Shown: positions 6,826-14,522, counted from the stretch's first letter. The stretch: 14,574 nt of DNA from Chitinophagaceae bacterium (GCA_003456175.1 DMPB01000052.1:13149-27722); one strand, 5' to 3'. Notes: a model not told the origin generated them from the sequence alone. Program-made: numbers and translations.

Positions 6826-8550
6826 TTAATGTATCCATCGAAAAACCGGATATCGCATGTGTACCGGCTCATACCAAGGGCTTTGCTGATACACAAAATA
6901 AAGCTGTGCACTTGCATCTTTAGCAAAAGCAGCATCTTCTCTTTTTTTAGCTTCTAAAGCAGCTTTTACAGTTGGATTATCTTGTAAAAATTGCGCTGCC
7001 ACATCTTCCCATCTATAATCGCTGTAGCCTTCTTTTTGTTGTAAAATGGCATCAAAAAAATTCCAGCTAAAAAAGCTATCATCACCTAAAGGCTCTAAAG
7101 TTTCTACTACATAACGGTCGGTCCATTTACCGCAAGGTATTACCCAATCTCCCTTACGAAATTGCATTTCTAGTTGTTTTGTAACCAACTTGATATTCGT
7201 ATTTCGATGATGCTTTTCATACGGTCTACTACTACTCTGATACTGCTGAATGTAATAAGCTGCTACCGAAATAACAGTATCGTTCGTTAACCGATACATG
7301 GCTACACCATTGGCTTGTAGCCTTTCTACAACCTGATGCCAACCTTGCGGTAAAAGATATGCCTTGGGCTTTGTAACCAATACATTCGGCTGATAATAAT
7401 TATTAAAAAGCACTTCTTTTTCATACGTCTTATCGTGATTATACTTAATACGTTTCATACCCGTTACCTCACTTAAAACGGTATCAACAGTATACCCCTT
7501 GAATGTAATGGTTTGATGTTTTGAGGTATCTAATTTCCATGTTAATGGATACACTTGTTGTTGCGCTATTTGCTGCCGCTGTTGTGCTACTATATGCACT
7601 ATTTCACTTGCTTTTGTACTAGCTACCCGAATAATACTGAGCATAAAATCGTACGTACTTTGTACACGTTGTGAGTAAGGCTTTAACATATGCGTTTCAG
7701 GCGTGAAGCCAATTGTACCAAACAACGTTGCATAACCGCAGCTGTAACGAGGTGCATCATAAAAAGCTGGCCAGCCTTTTTGAGGTAGTGCTGTTTCAAA
7801 ATTCACATAAGGTATAATAGGCCAACCAAGCAATTTCATTTGCTCATATAAAGCAGGTTCAAAATTTTCGTGTAAGTACTTTCCAGCTACACCACCCAAC
7901 TTACTGTGTTGTGTTGATAACAAAGTGAAGGTATGTTGATAATCGGCACCATCGCTTACATGATTATCGATAAACACATGTGGCTTTAACGTATGAAAAA
8001 TACGTGCAAAGGCAAATGCATCTTTACTATCCATTTTAATGAAATCGCGGTTTAAATCTAGGTTTTGAGCATTACCTCTGAAACCATATGAAACGGGCCC
8101 GTTTTGATTTACACGACTAAAACTACCTCTGTTCAATGCACCTCCAATATTGTATATGGGTATAATAGCAAGTACCATATTGTTAGGCAATATCACTTTC
8201 CCAATTGCTATGTTTCTAGCCAAAAGCATACTTGCATCAATACCATCGGGCTCGCCGGGGTGTATTCCGTTGTTCACCAACACTACTAATTTACCCGTAA
8301 GGGCAAGCTTTTTTATGTCTATCATTTGGTTGCTCAAAAGCACTACGTGCAAGGGTTCGCCAGCATCGGTTGTATCGAATCGATGTAGTTGCACCTTGGC
8401 ACTTTGCTTCGCTAATTGTTGGTAGAATCGTATGCATTGCTCGTAAGTTGCCGTTGCCTTACCATCGGATGTTTCAAAAACAGTGGTGAGATTTTGTGCC
8501 CAAGTAAGATTTATTAAAAAAAGTTGGAGTACTGTTAATAGTTTTTTCAT
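6826..8550 (-). CDS. Exported M14-family zinc metallopeptidase (carboxypeptidase-like)
   Basis: The protein has 574 residues with signal peptide MKKLLTVLQLFLINLTWAQ. The M14 catalytic set is complete: NNGIHPGEPDG gives zinc ligands His97 and Glu100, DLNRD (165-169) gives the Asn-Arg substrate carboxylate pair, IDNHVSDGADY gives the third zinc ligand His197, and GFTPETH gives the general base Glu285. Known M14 enzymes remove C-terminal residues or cut related amide bonds, including in cell-wall peptides. The actual substrate here cannot be read from sequence. Residues after about 310 form a long extra region (WKLDT..., CGKWTDRYVVETLEP) found in large Bacteroidota M14 proteins. It is divergent from the response regulator with 34 bases between starts, and the cytochrome gene follows. 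Two CCTTGCGGTAAA motifs lie inside. Confidence 0.9.
   Translation of the reverse strand: MKKLLTVLQLFLINLTWAQNLTTVFETSDGKATATYEQCIRFYQQLAKQSAKVQLHRFDTTDAGEPLHVVLLSNQMIDIKKLALTGKLVVLVNNGIHPGEPDGIDASMLLARNIAIGKVILPNNMVLAIIPIYNIGGALNRGSFSRVNQNGPVSYGFRGNAQNLDLNRDFIKMDSKDAFAFARIFHTLKPHVFIDNHVSDGADYQHTFTLLSTQHSKLGGVAGKYLHENFEPALYEQMKLLGWPIIPYVNFETALPQKGWPAFYDAPRYSCGYATLFGTIGFTPETHMLKPYSQRVQSTYDFMLSIIRVASTKASEIVHIVAQQRQQIAQQQVYPLTWKLDTSKHQTITFKGYTVDTVLSEVTGMKRIKYNHDKTYEKEVLFNNYYQPNVLVTKPKAYLLPQGWHQVVERLQANGVAMYRLTNDTVISVAAYYIQQYQSSSRPYEKHHRNTNIKLVTKQLEMQFRKGDWVIPCGKWTDRYVVETLEPLGDDSFFSWNFFDAILQQKEGYSDYRWEDVAAQFLQDNPTVKAALEAKKREDAAFAKDASAQLYFVYQQSPWYEPVHMRYPVFRWIH
7126..7137 (-). repeat. CCTTRCGGYAAA motif, copy 4 (inside M14 gene)
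   Basis: The motif strand reads CCTTGCGGTAAA and encodes P-C-G-K, followed by T as in most copies. Confidence 0.65.
7343..7354 (+). repeat. CCTTRCGGYAAA motif, copy 5 (inside M14 gene)
   Basis: CCTTGCGGTAAA on the strand opposite the gene, whose codons here give L-P-Q-G. This is a different frame and peptide from copy 4 in the same gene. Confidence 0.65.
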
Positions 8551-8577
8551 TACTTTAAATCGTTTTTGTAAACACTA

Positions 8578-8584
8578 CAAAGTA
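8578..8584 (-). promoter_or_regulatory. Candidate -7 promoter element for the M14 peptidase gene
   Basis: The minus strand reads TACTTTG 27 bases before the peptidase ATG, identical to the serC candidate box. It directly abuts the response-regulator ATG (8585) on the other strand. Confidence 0.33.
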
Positions 8585-9283
8585 ATGGAAAACGTATACC
8601 GAATACTCATTGCTGAAGATGAACCTAAACTCAGCCAAATTATTCAGGAAGAACTTACCCGCAAAGGTTACCAAGCCGATGTAGCATACGATGGTGCTGT
8701 AGCAGAAAAAATGTTCGCACAGCACAGTTATCATTTGGTGCTATTGGATATTAATCTTCCTTATAAAAACGGACTTGCACTTTGCAAAGAGTTTCGGGAA
8801 AAAAACAGTCAGATACCTATTATTATGCTCACTGCACTTGGAGAAATTCAAGATAAGGTAGATGCTTTCAACCTTGGTGCCGACGATTATATTGTAAAGC
8901 CTTTTCACTTCGATGAATTGTTAGCTCGTATTCGTGTGTTTTTAAAACGGGCCGATAACCATAGCGAAATCAAGGAAAAAATTGTAGTTGCCGACCTTGA
9001 AATAGACATGGAAAATAAAACCGTTACAAGAGCTGGAAAAAATATTAACCTTACGGCAAAAGAATTCGCACTCTTGGTATTACTTAGTCATAACAAAGGC
9101 AAGGTGATTAGCAAGCAAGATATTCTAGAAAAAGTATGGGATTTAAGCTTCGATACCGGCACCAACACCATTGAAGTATATATCAGTTTCTTACGCAATA
9201 AAATTGACAAGCCATTTGAACAAAAACTCATTCACACCAAACCAGGCTTTGGTTATTATGTGAGAGAAACGCCTTTGATGTAA
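8585..9283 (+). CDS. OmpR-type two-component response regulator
   Basis: The protein has 232 residues. Residues 5-120 are a receiver domain with every key residue: acidic pair Glu11-Asp12 (LIAEDEP), phospho-acceptor Asp55 (VLLDINLP), Thr83 (MLTAL) and Lys105 (YIVKPF). Residues 135-228 are an OmpR/PhoB winged helix (NLTAKEFALLVLLSHNKGKV...TIEVYISFLRNKI...GFGYYVRE). Phosphorylation by the adjacent kinase should dimerise it on DNA. The ATG at 8585 is chosen because MENVYRILIAEDE is the usual receiver start; the frame stays open upstream to 8483, but that part is antisense to the M14 signal peptide. Its stop overlaps the kinase ATG by one base (TAATG). The regulon cannot be seen, but the divergent peptidase and downstream esterase are obvious first candidates. 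Confidence 0.94.
   Translation: MENVYRILIAEDEPKLSQIIQEELTRKGYQADVAYDGAVAEKMFAQHSYHLVLLDINLPYKNGLALCKEFREKNSQIPIIMLTALGEIQDKVDAFNLGADDYIVKPFHFDELLARIRVFLKRADNHSEIKEKIVVADLEIDMENKTVTRAGKNINLTAKEFALLVLLSHNKGKVISKQDILEKVWDLSFDTGTNTIEVYISFLRNKIDKPFEQKLIHTKPGFGYYVRETPLM
9049..9060 (+). repeat. CCTTRCGGYAAA motif, copy 6 (inside response-regulator gene)
   Basis: CCTTACGGCAAA, in a frame giving N-L-T-A-K. LTAKE is a conserved wing-domain segment, so this copy alone could be a protein-level coincidence. Confidence 0.6.
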
Positions 9284-10644
9284 TGAATGCCAAATTAAGG
9301 TTCACCCTTTTATTTTCTGCTTTAGTTTCAATCGTAGTGGTACTTAGTGGCACTACGATTTACTTTTTATATGCCCAAACAAGAAAGCAAGTATTCAACG
9401 ATAGACTAACAGCACAAGCTGTTAAAGTACATCGTCTATATCGTTCTTACATTGCTAATCCGAAAGAAACAACAGGACTGATTAGCGATGACAATATGTT
9501 TGATTTGCAAGTAGTTGTGTTTAACAGTAATCTCGATAATGTTAAGCTCATTACCAATCAAAAAAGTTCAATCAGATTCAATCAATCGCTACTCTTTGAT
9601 ATTCAAAAGAAAAAGCAAGTTTCATTCGCCGATGGTATCCATGAATGTGTTGGCATAAGCTTCAGTGATCCGAACTGTATTGTACTCATTGGTGCATTTG
9701 ATAAGTATGGCTTAACCAAGCAAGAGCAACTGAAAAATATTATCATTCTAGCGATCGCAGCAGGTATTCTTTCTACCGCCGTCATTGCATTTATTTTTAT
9801 TGGTCAGGTAACCAAGCCGCTCAATAAATTCAATAGTCAAATGGAGCGTATTTCAGAAAGTAATTTGAATGAACGCATGCCATTGGCTAATTACGATACC
9901 GATTTAAACAGAACAGCACAAGCTTTTAATGCCATGCTTGATCGCTTACAGCAAGCTTTTGAATTTCAAAAGAGTTTTGTGCATCATGCAAGCCACGAAT
10001 TACGTACACCATTAGCTAGCATGTTATCGCATACTGAAGCAGCACTCAGTAGAGATGATTTAACTTTAGAAGAAGCAAAGAAAGTATTGGTAAGCCTTAA
10101 AGAAGATCAACAAGAAATGATTGATCTCACCAACAGCCTACTCTTACTGTCTCAATATGCCAAGCTAACTTATAGTACCGATTGGCCCCTTATACGCATT
10201 GATGAAATTTTGTATGAGTTAATCACCGCTATTAAACGAGCATTTACGCAAGTGAATATTGCTTTAGAATTTGCGCAAGTACCCGACGATGAAATGATGT
10301 TAAGCTTGCACGGTAACGATGCGCTATTACGTTCAGCTTTTCGAAACCTCATTAAAAATGCATATCAGTATAGTACCAACCAACGTATTGTAGTTACCAT
10401 AGATGCCGATGCACAGTACTTTAAAATACATATCGATAATCAAGGACAGCATGTGGCAGCAGCCGATCAAGAACGTTTATTCATTCCTTTCTTTAGAGGT
10501 CAAAATGCGCAACGCAAAAAAGGATTTGGCCTCGGTTTAAGTATTGTAAAACGCATTGTTGAACTACATCAAGGAACCATTAATTACACTGCACTCTCAG
10601 AAAACATCAATCGCTTTACAGTACAGTTCAAACGAATTAGTTAA
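9283..10644 (+). CDS. Membrane sensor histidine kinase
   Basis: The protein has 453 residues. Transmembrane segments at about 7-31 and 152-174 flank a roughly 120-residue periplasmic sensor region with no recognised fold. A HAMP linker (about 175-228, VTKPLNKFNSQMERI) leads to the HisKA segment FVHHASHELRTPLASM with phosphorylated His238. The ATPase domain shows an N box (FRNLIKNAYQYS, 353-364), a G1-type DNQGQ (Asp385), an F box (FIPFFRG) and a G2 box (GFGLGLSIV, 414-422). All parts needed for autophosphorylation and transfer to the preceding response regulator are there. The one-base overlap with that gene implies coupled translation. The sensor region has two Cys (122, 132), which could form a disulphide if both face the periplasm. 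The signal is unknown. Confidence 0.94.
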   Translation: MNAKLRFTLLFSALVSIVVVLSGTTIYFLYAQTRKQVFNDRLTAQAVKVHRLYRSYIANPKETTGLISDDNMFDLQVVVFNSNLDNVKLITNQKSSIRFNQSLLFDIQKKKQVSFADGIHECVGISFSDPNCIVLIGAFDKYGLTKQEQLKNIIILAIAAGILSTAVIAFIFIGQVTKPLNKFNSQMERISESNLNERMPLANYDTDLNRTAQAFNAMLDRLQQAFEFQKSFVHHASHELRTPLASMLSHTEAALSRDDLTLEEAKKVLVSLKEDQQEMIDLTNSLLLLSQYAKLTYSTDWPLIRIDEILYELITAIKRAFTQVNIALEFAQVPDDEMMLSLHGNDALLRSAFRNLIKNAYQYSTNQRIVVTIDADAQYFKIHIDNQGQHVAAADQERLFIPFFRGQNAQRKKGFGLGLSIVKRIVELHQGTINYTALSENINRFTVQFKRIS

Positions 10645-10668
10645 TACTTTACAGTAAAATAGAAACAC

Positions 10669-11571
10669 ATGCGTTATTTCATCATCTTATTAATAACACT
10701 TACGTGTAAATGTATTGCCTTTGCACAAGAAGCTACACCTAACTACGGTCAGGTAATTCGCCATGCACAATTTGCTTCAAAGTTTGTAAAACCTCGAAAC
10801 ATAGATGTATGGCTACCTGTAGGTTACAACCCACAAAAAAAATATGCAGTGTTATACATGCACGATGGTCAGAACTTATTCGATACAACCATCACTTTTA
10901 ATCATCAAGAGTGGGGTGTTGATGAGGCTTTATTCCAATTACAAGTTTCCAAAAAAATCAAAGATTGTATTGTAGTTGGTATTTGGAATACCCCACTTAG
11001 ACGGCAAGAATATTACCCCAAAAAAGCATTTGATATGGTGCCCGATATTTGGAAAGATAGCTTGCGTAAAGATTTAGGTAACCTTCAAGCTACACCCTTA
11101 AGCGACGATTATTTAAAATTTATTGTAACAGAACTAAAACCATTCATAGATCATACTTACCCAACACTTAGCGATAAACGCAACACTTATATTGCAGGTA
11201 GTAGCATGGGCGGTTTAATATCGATGTATGCCATGTGCGAATACCCTCAAGTATTTGGTGGTGCCGCCTGCTTATCAACACATTGGACAGGCTCAGTATT
11301 CAGAAACGAACCTGCTATTGCGAAAGGCTTTATGCTATATCTAGAAAAGTATCTCCCCAAACCTAACCAGCATATTTGGTATTTTGATTATGGAACTGCA
11401 ACGCTTGATGCATGGTATGAGCCATATCAATTACAAGCCAATGAAATATTTAAAAAGAACGGTTATAATAACAAACACTATCGCTGGCGTAAGTTTGAAG
11501 GTGCAGCACATAACGAAATTGCATGGCAAGCACGATTACCAGAAATACTTGCCTACCTTTTAGCGAAATAA
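10669..11571 (+). CDS. Exported alpha/beta-hydrolase of the esterase D (PF00756) type
   Basis: The protein has 300 residues with signal peptide MRYFIILLITLTCKCIAFAQ. VLYMHDGQNLFD (61-72) is the hallmark early strand and loop of PF00756 enzymes. YIAGSSMGGLISMYA (174-188) is the nucleophile elbow with Ser179. EGAAHNEIAW (277-286) carries the catalytic His281. The acid is probably Asp246 or Asp240 in WYFDYGTATLD. Family members include enterochelin/salmochelin esterases, feruloyl esterases and S-formylglutathione hydrolase; a secreted protein without a carbohydrate-binding module fits an IroE-like or general carboxylester hydrolase, and the substrate is open. It starts 24 bases after the kinase stop on the same strand, so co-transcription with the two-component system is likely, and it ends at a strong bidirectional terminator. 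Confidence 0.88.
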   Translation: MRYFIILLITLTCKCIAFAQEATPNYGQVIRHAQFASKFVKPRNIDVWLPVGYNPQKKYAVLYMHDGQNLFDTTITFNHQEWGVDEALFQLQVSKKIKDCIVVGIWNTPLRRQEYYPKKAFDMVPDIWKDSLRKDLGNLQATPLSDDYLKFIVTELKPFIDHTYPTLSDKRNTYIAGSSMGGLISMYAMCEYPQVFGGAACLSTHWTGSVFRNEPAIAKGFMLYLEKYLPKPNQHIWYFDYGTATLDAWYEPYQLQANEIFKKNGYNNKHYRWRKFEGAAHNEIAWQARLPEILAYLLAK

Positions 11572-11603
11572 AAAAGAGGGAGCCAAATTGGCTCCCTCTT
11601 TTT
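11571..11603. terminator. Bidirectional terminator between the esterase and the small exported protein gene
   Basis: AAAAAGAGGGAGCCAA and its exact complement form 16-base arms around one A. The GC-rich core has A-runs on one side and T-runs on the other, so each strand reads hairpin plus U-tract. It overlaps the last base of the esterase stop and lies 14 bases from the end of the convergent gene. Confidence 0.93.
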
Positions 11604-11617
11604 AAATAGCATCGCTA

Positions 11618-12139
11618 TTATTCTTTAATGTCAACACTATTGAAGAACAAATCTTTATCTTTCAAATCTTTACTATTACCACTCATATACACTAAAGTAA
11701 TACCGTTGGCTTTATAGAAAATAGTTTTTGAATAGCCTGTTACAGTTTTACCATCATCGGTAGTTGATTTAGATGTGAACTCGTAAAAAGTGTACTTATC
11801 TTTATACTTACCATACTTTTCATCGATAATTTCATTCTTACCATTACTAGAAAAACCAGACTTGAACTGTGTTTTAAACATATCTGTATCAACCATTGAT
11901 TGCAGCGTGGCTTCATCTAAACCAAAGTTGCCAAAATTGATATTCATTGCTGTAAATGCTGCACTATCTTTCGTTTTAGCAATGTACACCTCTTGTTGCT
12001 CATTGCCTTGCTTTTCAAAACCAGCGGGCAGCTTAACACTTATTTCAGGCGAAAGTGCTACCGTTTTCCATTCGTCGGCTACAAAAGCTACAGCACTTAA
12101 CATAACGGCTACCAATGGTAACCACATAAACTTTTTCAT
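11618..12139 (-). CDS. Small exported protein of unknown function
   Basis: The protein has 173 residues from ATG 12139. The longer in-frame start at 12178 would place 13 residues before a normal signal peptide and is rejected. Residues 1-20 (MKKFMWLPLVAVMLSAVAFV) are a signal peptide. The mature part begins WKTVALSPEISVKLPAGFEK, and ends with a segment (ANGITLVYMSGNSKDLKDKD) followed by FFNSVDIKE. This layout, with an early 'amphipathic strand then LP-x-x-F' and a late 'FFNS' segment, resembles the general pattern of small Bacteroidota exported proteins that judge or bind something through a compact alpha/beta fold. I do not recognise the family, see no catalytic motif or Cys, and assign no function. 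It is transcribed alone, divergent from the haem-binding protein. Confidence 0.82.
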   Translation of the reverse strand: MKKFMWLPLVAVMLSAVAFVADEWKTVALSPEISVKLPAGFEKQGNEQQEVYIAKTKDSAAFTAMNINFGNFGLDEATLQSMVDTDMFKTQFKSGFSSNGKNEIIDEKYGKYKDKYTFYEFTSKSTTDDGKTVTGYSKTIFYKANGITLVYMSGNSKDLKDKDLFFNSVDIKE

Positions 12140-12178
12140 GTAACGTAATTTGAAGTAAATGTAACAAAGCACCTTCAA

Positions 12179-12190
12179 TTTACCGTAAGG
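12179..12190 (-). repeat. CCTTRCGGYAAA motif, copy 7 (intergenic)
   Basis: The minus strand reads ACCTTACGGTAAAT (12191-12178), about 40 bases upstream of the small exported protein's ATG. Confidence 0.75.
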
Positions 12191-12278
12191 TTACAGTAGC
12201 TTTCTATATATAAAATATCGAACTTCGTAATCTAGCTGCTCGTTGAGTTACTACCTTACATTTCCTTAAAACATTCGT

Positions 12279-12773
12279 ATGAAGCAAATAGCAAAGAAAA
12301 TAGGTGTCGTATTAGTTTTGGCGTTGATTGTAATTCAGTTTTTCAGACCTGAAAAAAATATTACTACCCAACCAGCTACCACTCATATCAGCAAGTTATA
12401 TACTGTACCTGCCGATGTTGAACAGATTTTAGTAAATGCTTGTTACGATTGCCATAGCAATAACACGGTATATCCTTGGTATAGCAACATACAGCCCGTT
12501 GCTTGGTGGCTCGCAGATCATGTTGAAGATGGAAAAAAACACCTCAACTTCGATACTTACACCACCTACAACTTACGTAGACAGTATCATAAAATGGAAG
12601 AAGTAGTAGAGCAGGTAGAGGCCAACGAAATGCCTATGAAAAGCTATAAGCTAGCTCATAGCAATGCCCGCTTAACCGATGCTCAAAAACAACTATTAAT
12701 CAACTGGGCTAACAGTGTGATGAATACCATGAAAGCACAGTATCCAATCGATAGTTTAGTGAAAAAACGCTAA
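12279..12773 (+). CDS. Haem-binding domain protein (PF14376 type), membrane-anchored or exported
   Basis: The protein has 164 residues. Residues 8-22 (KIGVVLVLALIVIQFF region) are a hydrophobic N-terminal anchor or uncleaved signal. CYDCHSNNTVYPWYSNIQPV (55-74) and the following AWWLADHVEDGKKHLNF match the Bacteroidota Haem_bd domain closely: CxxCH (C55, C58, H59) attaches one haem, and E-M-P-M (117-120) supplies a probable Met axial ligand. The domain is found alone or beside cytochromes, peroxidases and respiratory proteins. Its exact electron partner is not known. It is not similar to the other CxxCH protein at 6269-6736 beyond the haem motif. It is a single gene with its own divergent gap upstream and a terminator downstream. 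Confidence 0.9.
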   Translation: MKQIAKKIGVVLVLALIVIQFFRPEKNITTQPATTHISKLYTVPADVEQILVNACYDCHSNNTVYPWYSNIQPVAWWLADHVEDGKKHLNFDTYTTYNLRRQYHKMEEVVEQVEANEMPMKSYKLAHSNARLTDAQKQLLINWANSVMNTMKAQYPIDSLVKKR

Positions 12774-12778
12774 CACAC

Positions 12779-12810
12779 AAAAGCCGATACTATTGAATGT
12801 ATCGGCTTTT
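12779..12810. terminator. Bidirectional terminator between haem-binding gene and guaA
   Basis: AAAAGCCGATAC and GTATCGGCTTTT are perfect 12-base arms around TATTGAAT, with further T on the plus strand. The mirror strand also ends in a T-run, so it serves both convergent genes. Confidence 0.9.
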
Positions 12811-12819
12811 TATTTTATA

Positions 12820-12831
12820 CCTTACGGTAAA
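12820..12831 (+). repeat. CCTTRCGGYAAA motif, copy 8 (intergenic)
   Basis: CCTTACGGTAAA nine bases after a terminator hairpin and 18 bases beyond the guaA stop. The 19-mer around it equals that of copy 1, 11 kb away. Confidence 0.75.
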
Positions 12832-12848
12832 TGAACAACCAATAAAAA

Positions 12849-14393
12849 TTACTCCCATTCAATGGTAGCAGGAGGCTTGCTACTAATATCGTACACCACG
12901 CGATTAATACCACGTACGTTATTAATGATATCATTGCTCACCTTAGCCAAAAAATCGTATGGCAGGTGCGCCCAATCGGCTGTCATACCATCAACGCTTG
13001 TTACGGCACGTAAGGCAACCGTGTATTCATAAGTACGTTCATCGCCCATTACACCTACGCTTTTTACAGGTAATAGAATTGTACCTGCTTGCCATACCTT
13101 ATCGTACAACTGATGCTCTTTTAAAGCATTGATATACACCGCATCGGCAGCTTGCAACAAGGCTACTTTTTCGGGCGTAATATCGCCCAAAATACGAATG
13201 GCTAACCCTGGCCCTGGGAACGGGTGACGTTGAATCATATCTGCCGGAATGCCAAGTTCTAAGCCTACTCTACGTACTTCATCTTTAAATAAAAAGCGAA
13301 GCGGTTCTACCAAATCAAGCTTCATGGTCGCTGGCAAGCCACCAACGTTATGATGACTTTTAATCGTTACCGAGGGGCCATGCACACTCACACTTTCAAT
13401 TACATCCGGATAAATAGTACCCTGACCTAAAAACTTAGCTGCAGTAATTTTTGAAGCTTCTTGCTGAAACACATCAATAAACAACTTACCAATAATCTTA
13501 CGCTTGGTTTCGGGGTCGCTTACACCGGCAAGTTCTTTATAGAATAAATCTTTCGCATCAACACCAGTAACATTCAGATCCAGTTGTTTATATGTATTCA
13601 GTACTTGTTCAAATTCTTGCTTACGCAATACACCATTATCAACAAAAATGCCGTGTAATCGCTTACCAATTGCCTTGCTAATTAATGTAGCCGCCACAGT
13701 GCTATCAACGCCACCACTCAAAGCCATAATTACATGAGCATCGGGTCCAATTTGCTGCTGTAATGCAGCAACGGTTTCGTGCACAAAACTTGCCGGCGTA
13801 AAGCTTTGATCACAACCACACACTTTAACCAAAAAATTCCAAAGCATGTGCTTACCTTCTGTACTGTGGTATACCTCTGGGTGAAACTGTAAGCCATACA
13901 AAGGCTTGGTACTAGCATCGGCTACTTTTCTAAATGCAGCAACAGGTATGCTTTCGGTATTAGCAAGTATTTCAAAACCTTGCGGTAAATGCTTGATGCT
14001 ATCGCTATGGCTCATCCATACCTGACTGCCTTCAGTAATTCCTTGTAACAATACATCGTCGGAATGTTGCAAATGCAAGTGAGCTCTGCCATATTCACGT
14101 TTATTACTTTTATCTACATGGCCGCCCATTACTTTAGCTGTAAGTTGCGCCCCATAGCACACCCCTAAAACGGGTACGTGTTGCACCAAGCGGGCAACAT
14201 CTACCGTTGGGGCATTATCATCGTTCACACTGCAAGGGCTACCGCTTAGAATAACGCCTTTGATATCTGCAGAGAGCTCAAAGTATTTACCGTAAGGTAA
14301 TATTTCACAATACACATTGGCTTCACGTACGGCACGTGCAATCAATTGTGTATACTGGCTACCAAAATCGAGGATGATAATTTTATGTGTCAT
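12849..14393 (-). CDS. guaA: GMP synthase (glutamine-hydrolysing) GuaA
   Basis: This 514-residue, full-length enzyme makes GMP from XMP, ATP and glutamine. Residues 4-190 are the class I glutamine amidotransferase: [14 protein letters not shown] start, nucleophile Cys79 in GVCYGAQL, and His171/Glu173 in [10 protein letters not shown]. Residues 200-390 are the ATP-pyrophosphatase, with P-loop SGGVDS (226-231) and HHNVGGLP / FKDEVRRVG segments. The rest is the GMP-synthase C-terminal dimerisation domain ([13 protein letters not shown]..., ending [13 protein letters not shown]). All catalytic residues are present. Bacteroidota can carry guaA as a lone gene, as here; guaB is not nearby. Its 3' end meets the haem-binding gene across a shared terminator, and its start faces a divergent gene across 129 bases. 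Two of the repeated 12-mers lie inside it. Confidence 0.98.
   Translation of the reverse strand: MTHKIIILDFGSQYTQLIARAVREANVYCEILPYGKYFELSADIKGVILSGSPCSVNDDNAPTVDVARLVQHVPVLGVCYGAQLTAKVMGGHVDKSNKREYGRAHLHLQHSDDVLLQGITEGSQVWMSHSDSIKHLPQGFEILANTESIPVAAFRKVADASTKPLYGLQFHPEVYHSTEGKHMLWNFLVKVCGCDQSFTPASFVHETVAALQQQIGPDAHVIMALSGGVDSTVAATLISKAIGKRLHGIFVDNGVLRKQEFEQVLNTYKQLDLNVTGVDAKDLFYKELAGVSDPETKRKIIGKLFIDVFQQEASKITAAKFLGQGTIYPDVIESVSVHGPSVTIKSHHNVGGLPATMKLDLVEPLRFLFKDEVRRVGLELGIPADMIQRHPFPGPGLAIRILGDITPEKVALLQAADAVYINALKEHQLYDKVWQAGTILLPVKSVGVMGDERTYEYTVALRAVTSVDGMTADWAHLPYDFLAKVSNDIINNVRGINRVVYDISSKPPATIEWE
13978..13989 (+). repeat. CCTTRCGGYAAA motif, copy 9 (inside guaA)
   Basis: CCTTGCGGTAAA on the strand opposite guaA, where the codons give L-P-Q-G, preceded by A and followed by TG as in most copies. 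Confidence 0.65.
14286..14297 (-). repeat. CCTTRCGGYAAA motif, copy 10 (inside guaA)
   Basis: The minus strand reads ACCTTACGGTAAAT (14298-14285), encoding P-Y-G-K-Y near the GuaA N-terminus. It is the only coding copy with the full 14-mer. Confidence 0.68.
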
Positions 14394-14496
14394 TGTTAAT
14401 TCAAATGAAGGCTTTGCGAAGATGGATGCGAAGGTAAGGTATCGCTTATTGGTTTTCGGAGCTGATAAGTGGTTTTCATTTTAAATACAAGCGTAG

Positions 14497-14503
14497 TAAT
14501 TTG
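14497..14503 (+). promoter_or_regulatory. Candidate -7 promoter element for the right-edge gene
   Basis: TAATTTG ends 19 bases before the ATG at 14523, the same spacing and TAnTTTG shape as the box before the S24-type regulator. Confidence 0.33.
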
Positions 14504-14522
14504 CTGCTCTAAACCCAACAAT

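Noticed and set aside
8289..8302. TTTACCCGTAAGGG as an eleventh copy of the repeated motif
   Set aside because: It has an extra C inside the core, so it does not match without an insertion.
8483..8584. N-terminal extension of the response regulator to 8483
   Set aside because: It would overlap the M14 signal-peptide coding region antisense and precede the standard receiver start MENVYRILIAEDE.
9330..9360. 10-base perfect inverted repeat AATCGTAGTG / CACTACGATT in the kinase first membrane segment
   Set aside because: By hand, about 0.3 such repeats with a loop under 20 bases are expected in this window by chance, and nothing else marks it as regulatory.
12140..12178. Start at 12178 for the small exported protein
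   Set aside because: It adds 13 residues ahead of a typical MKKF signal peptide and would include the intergenic repeated motif.
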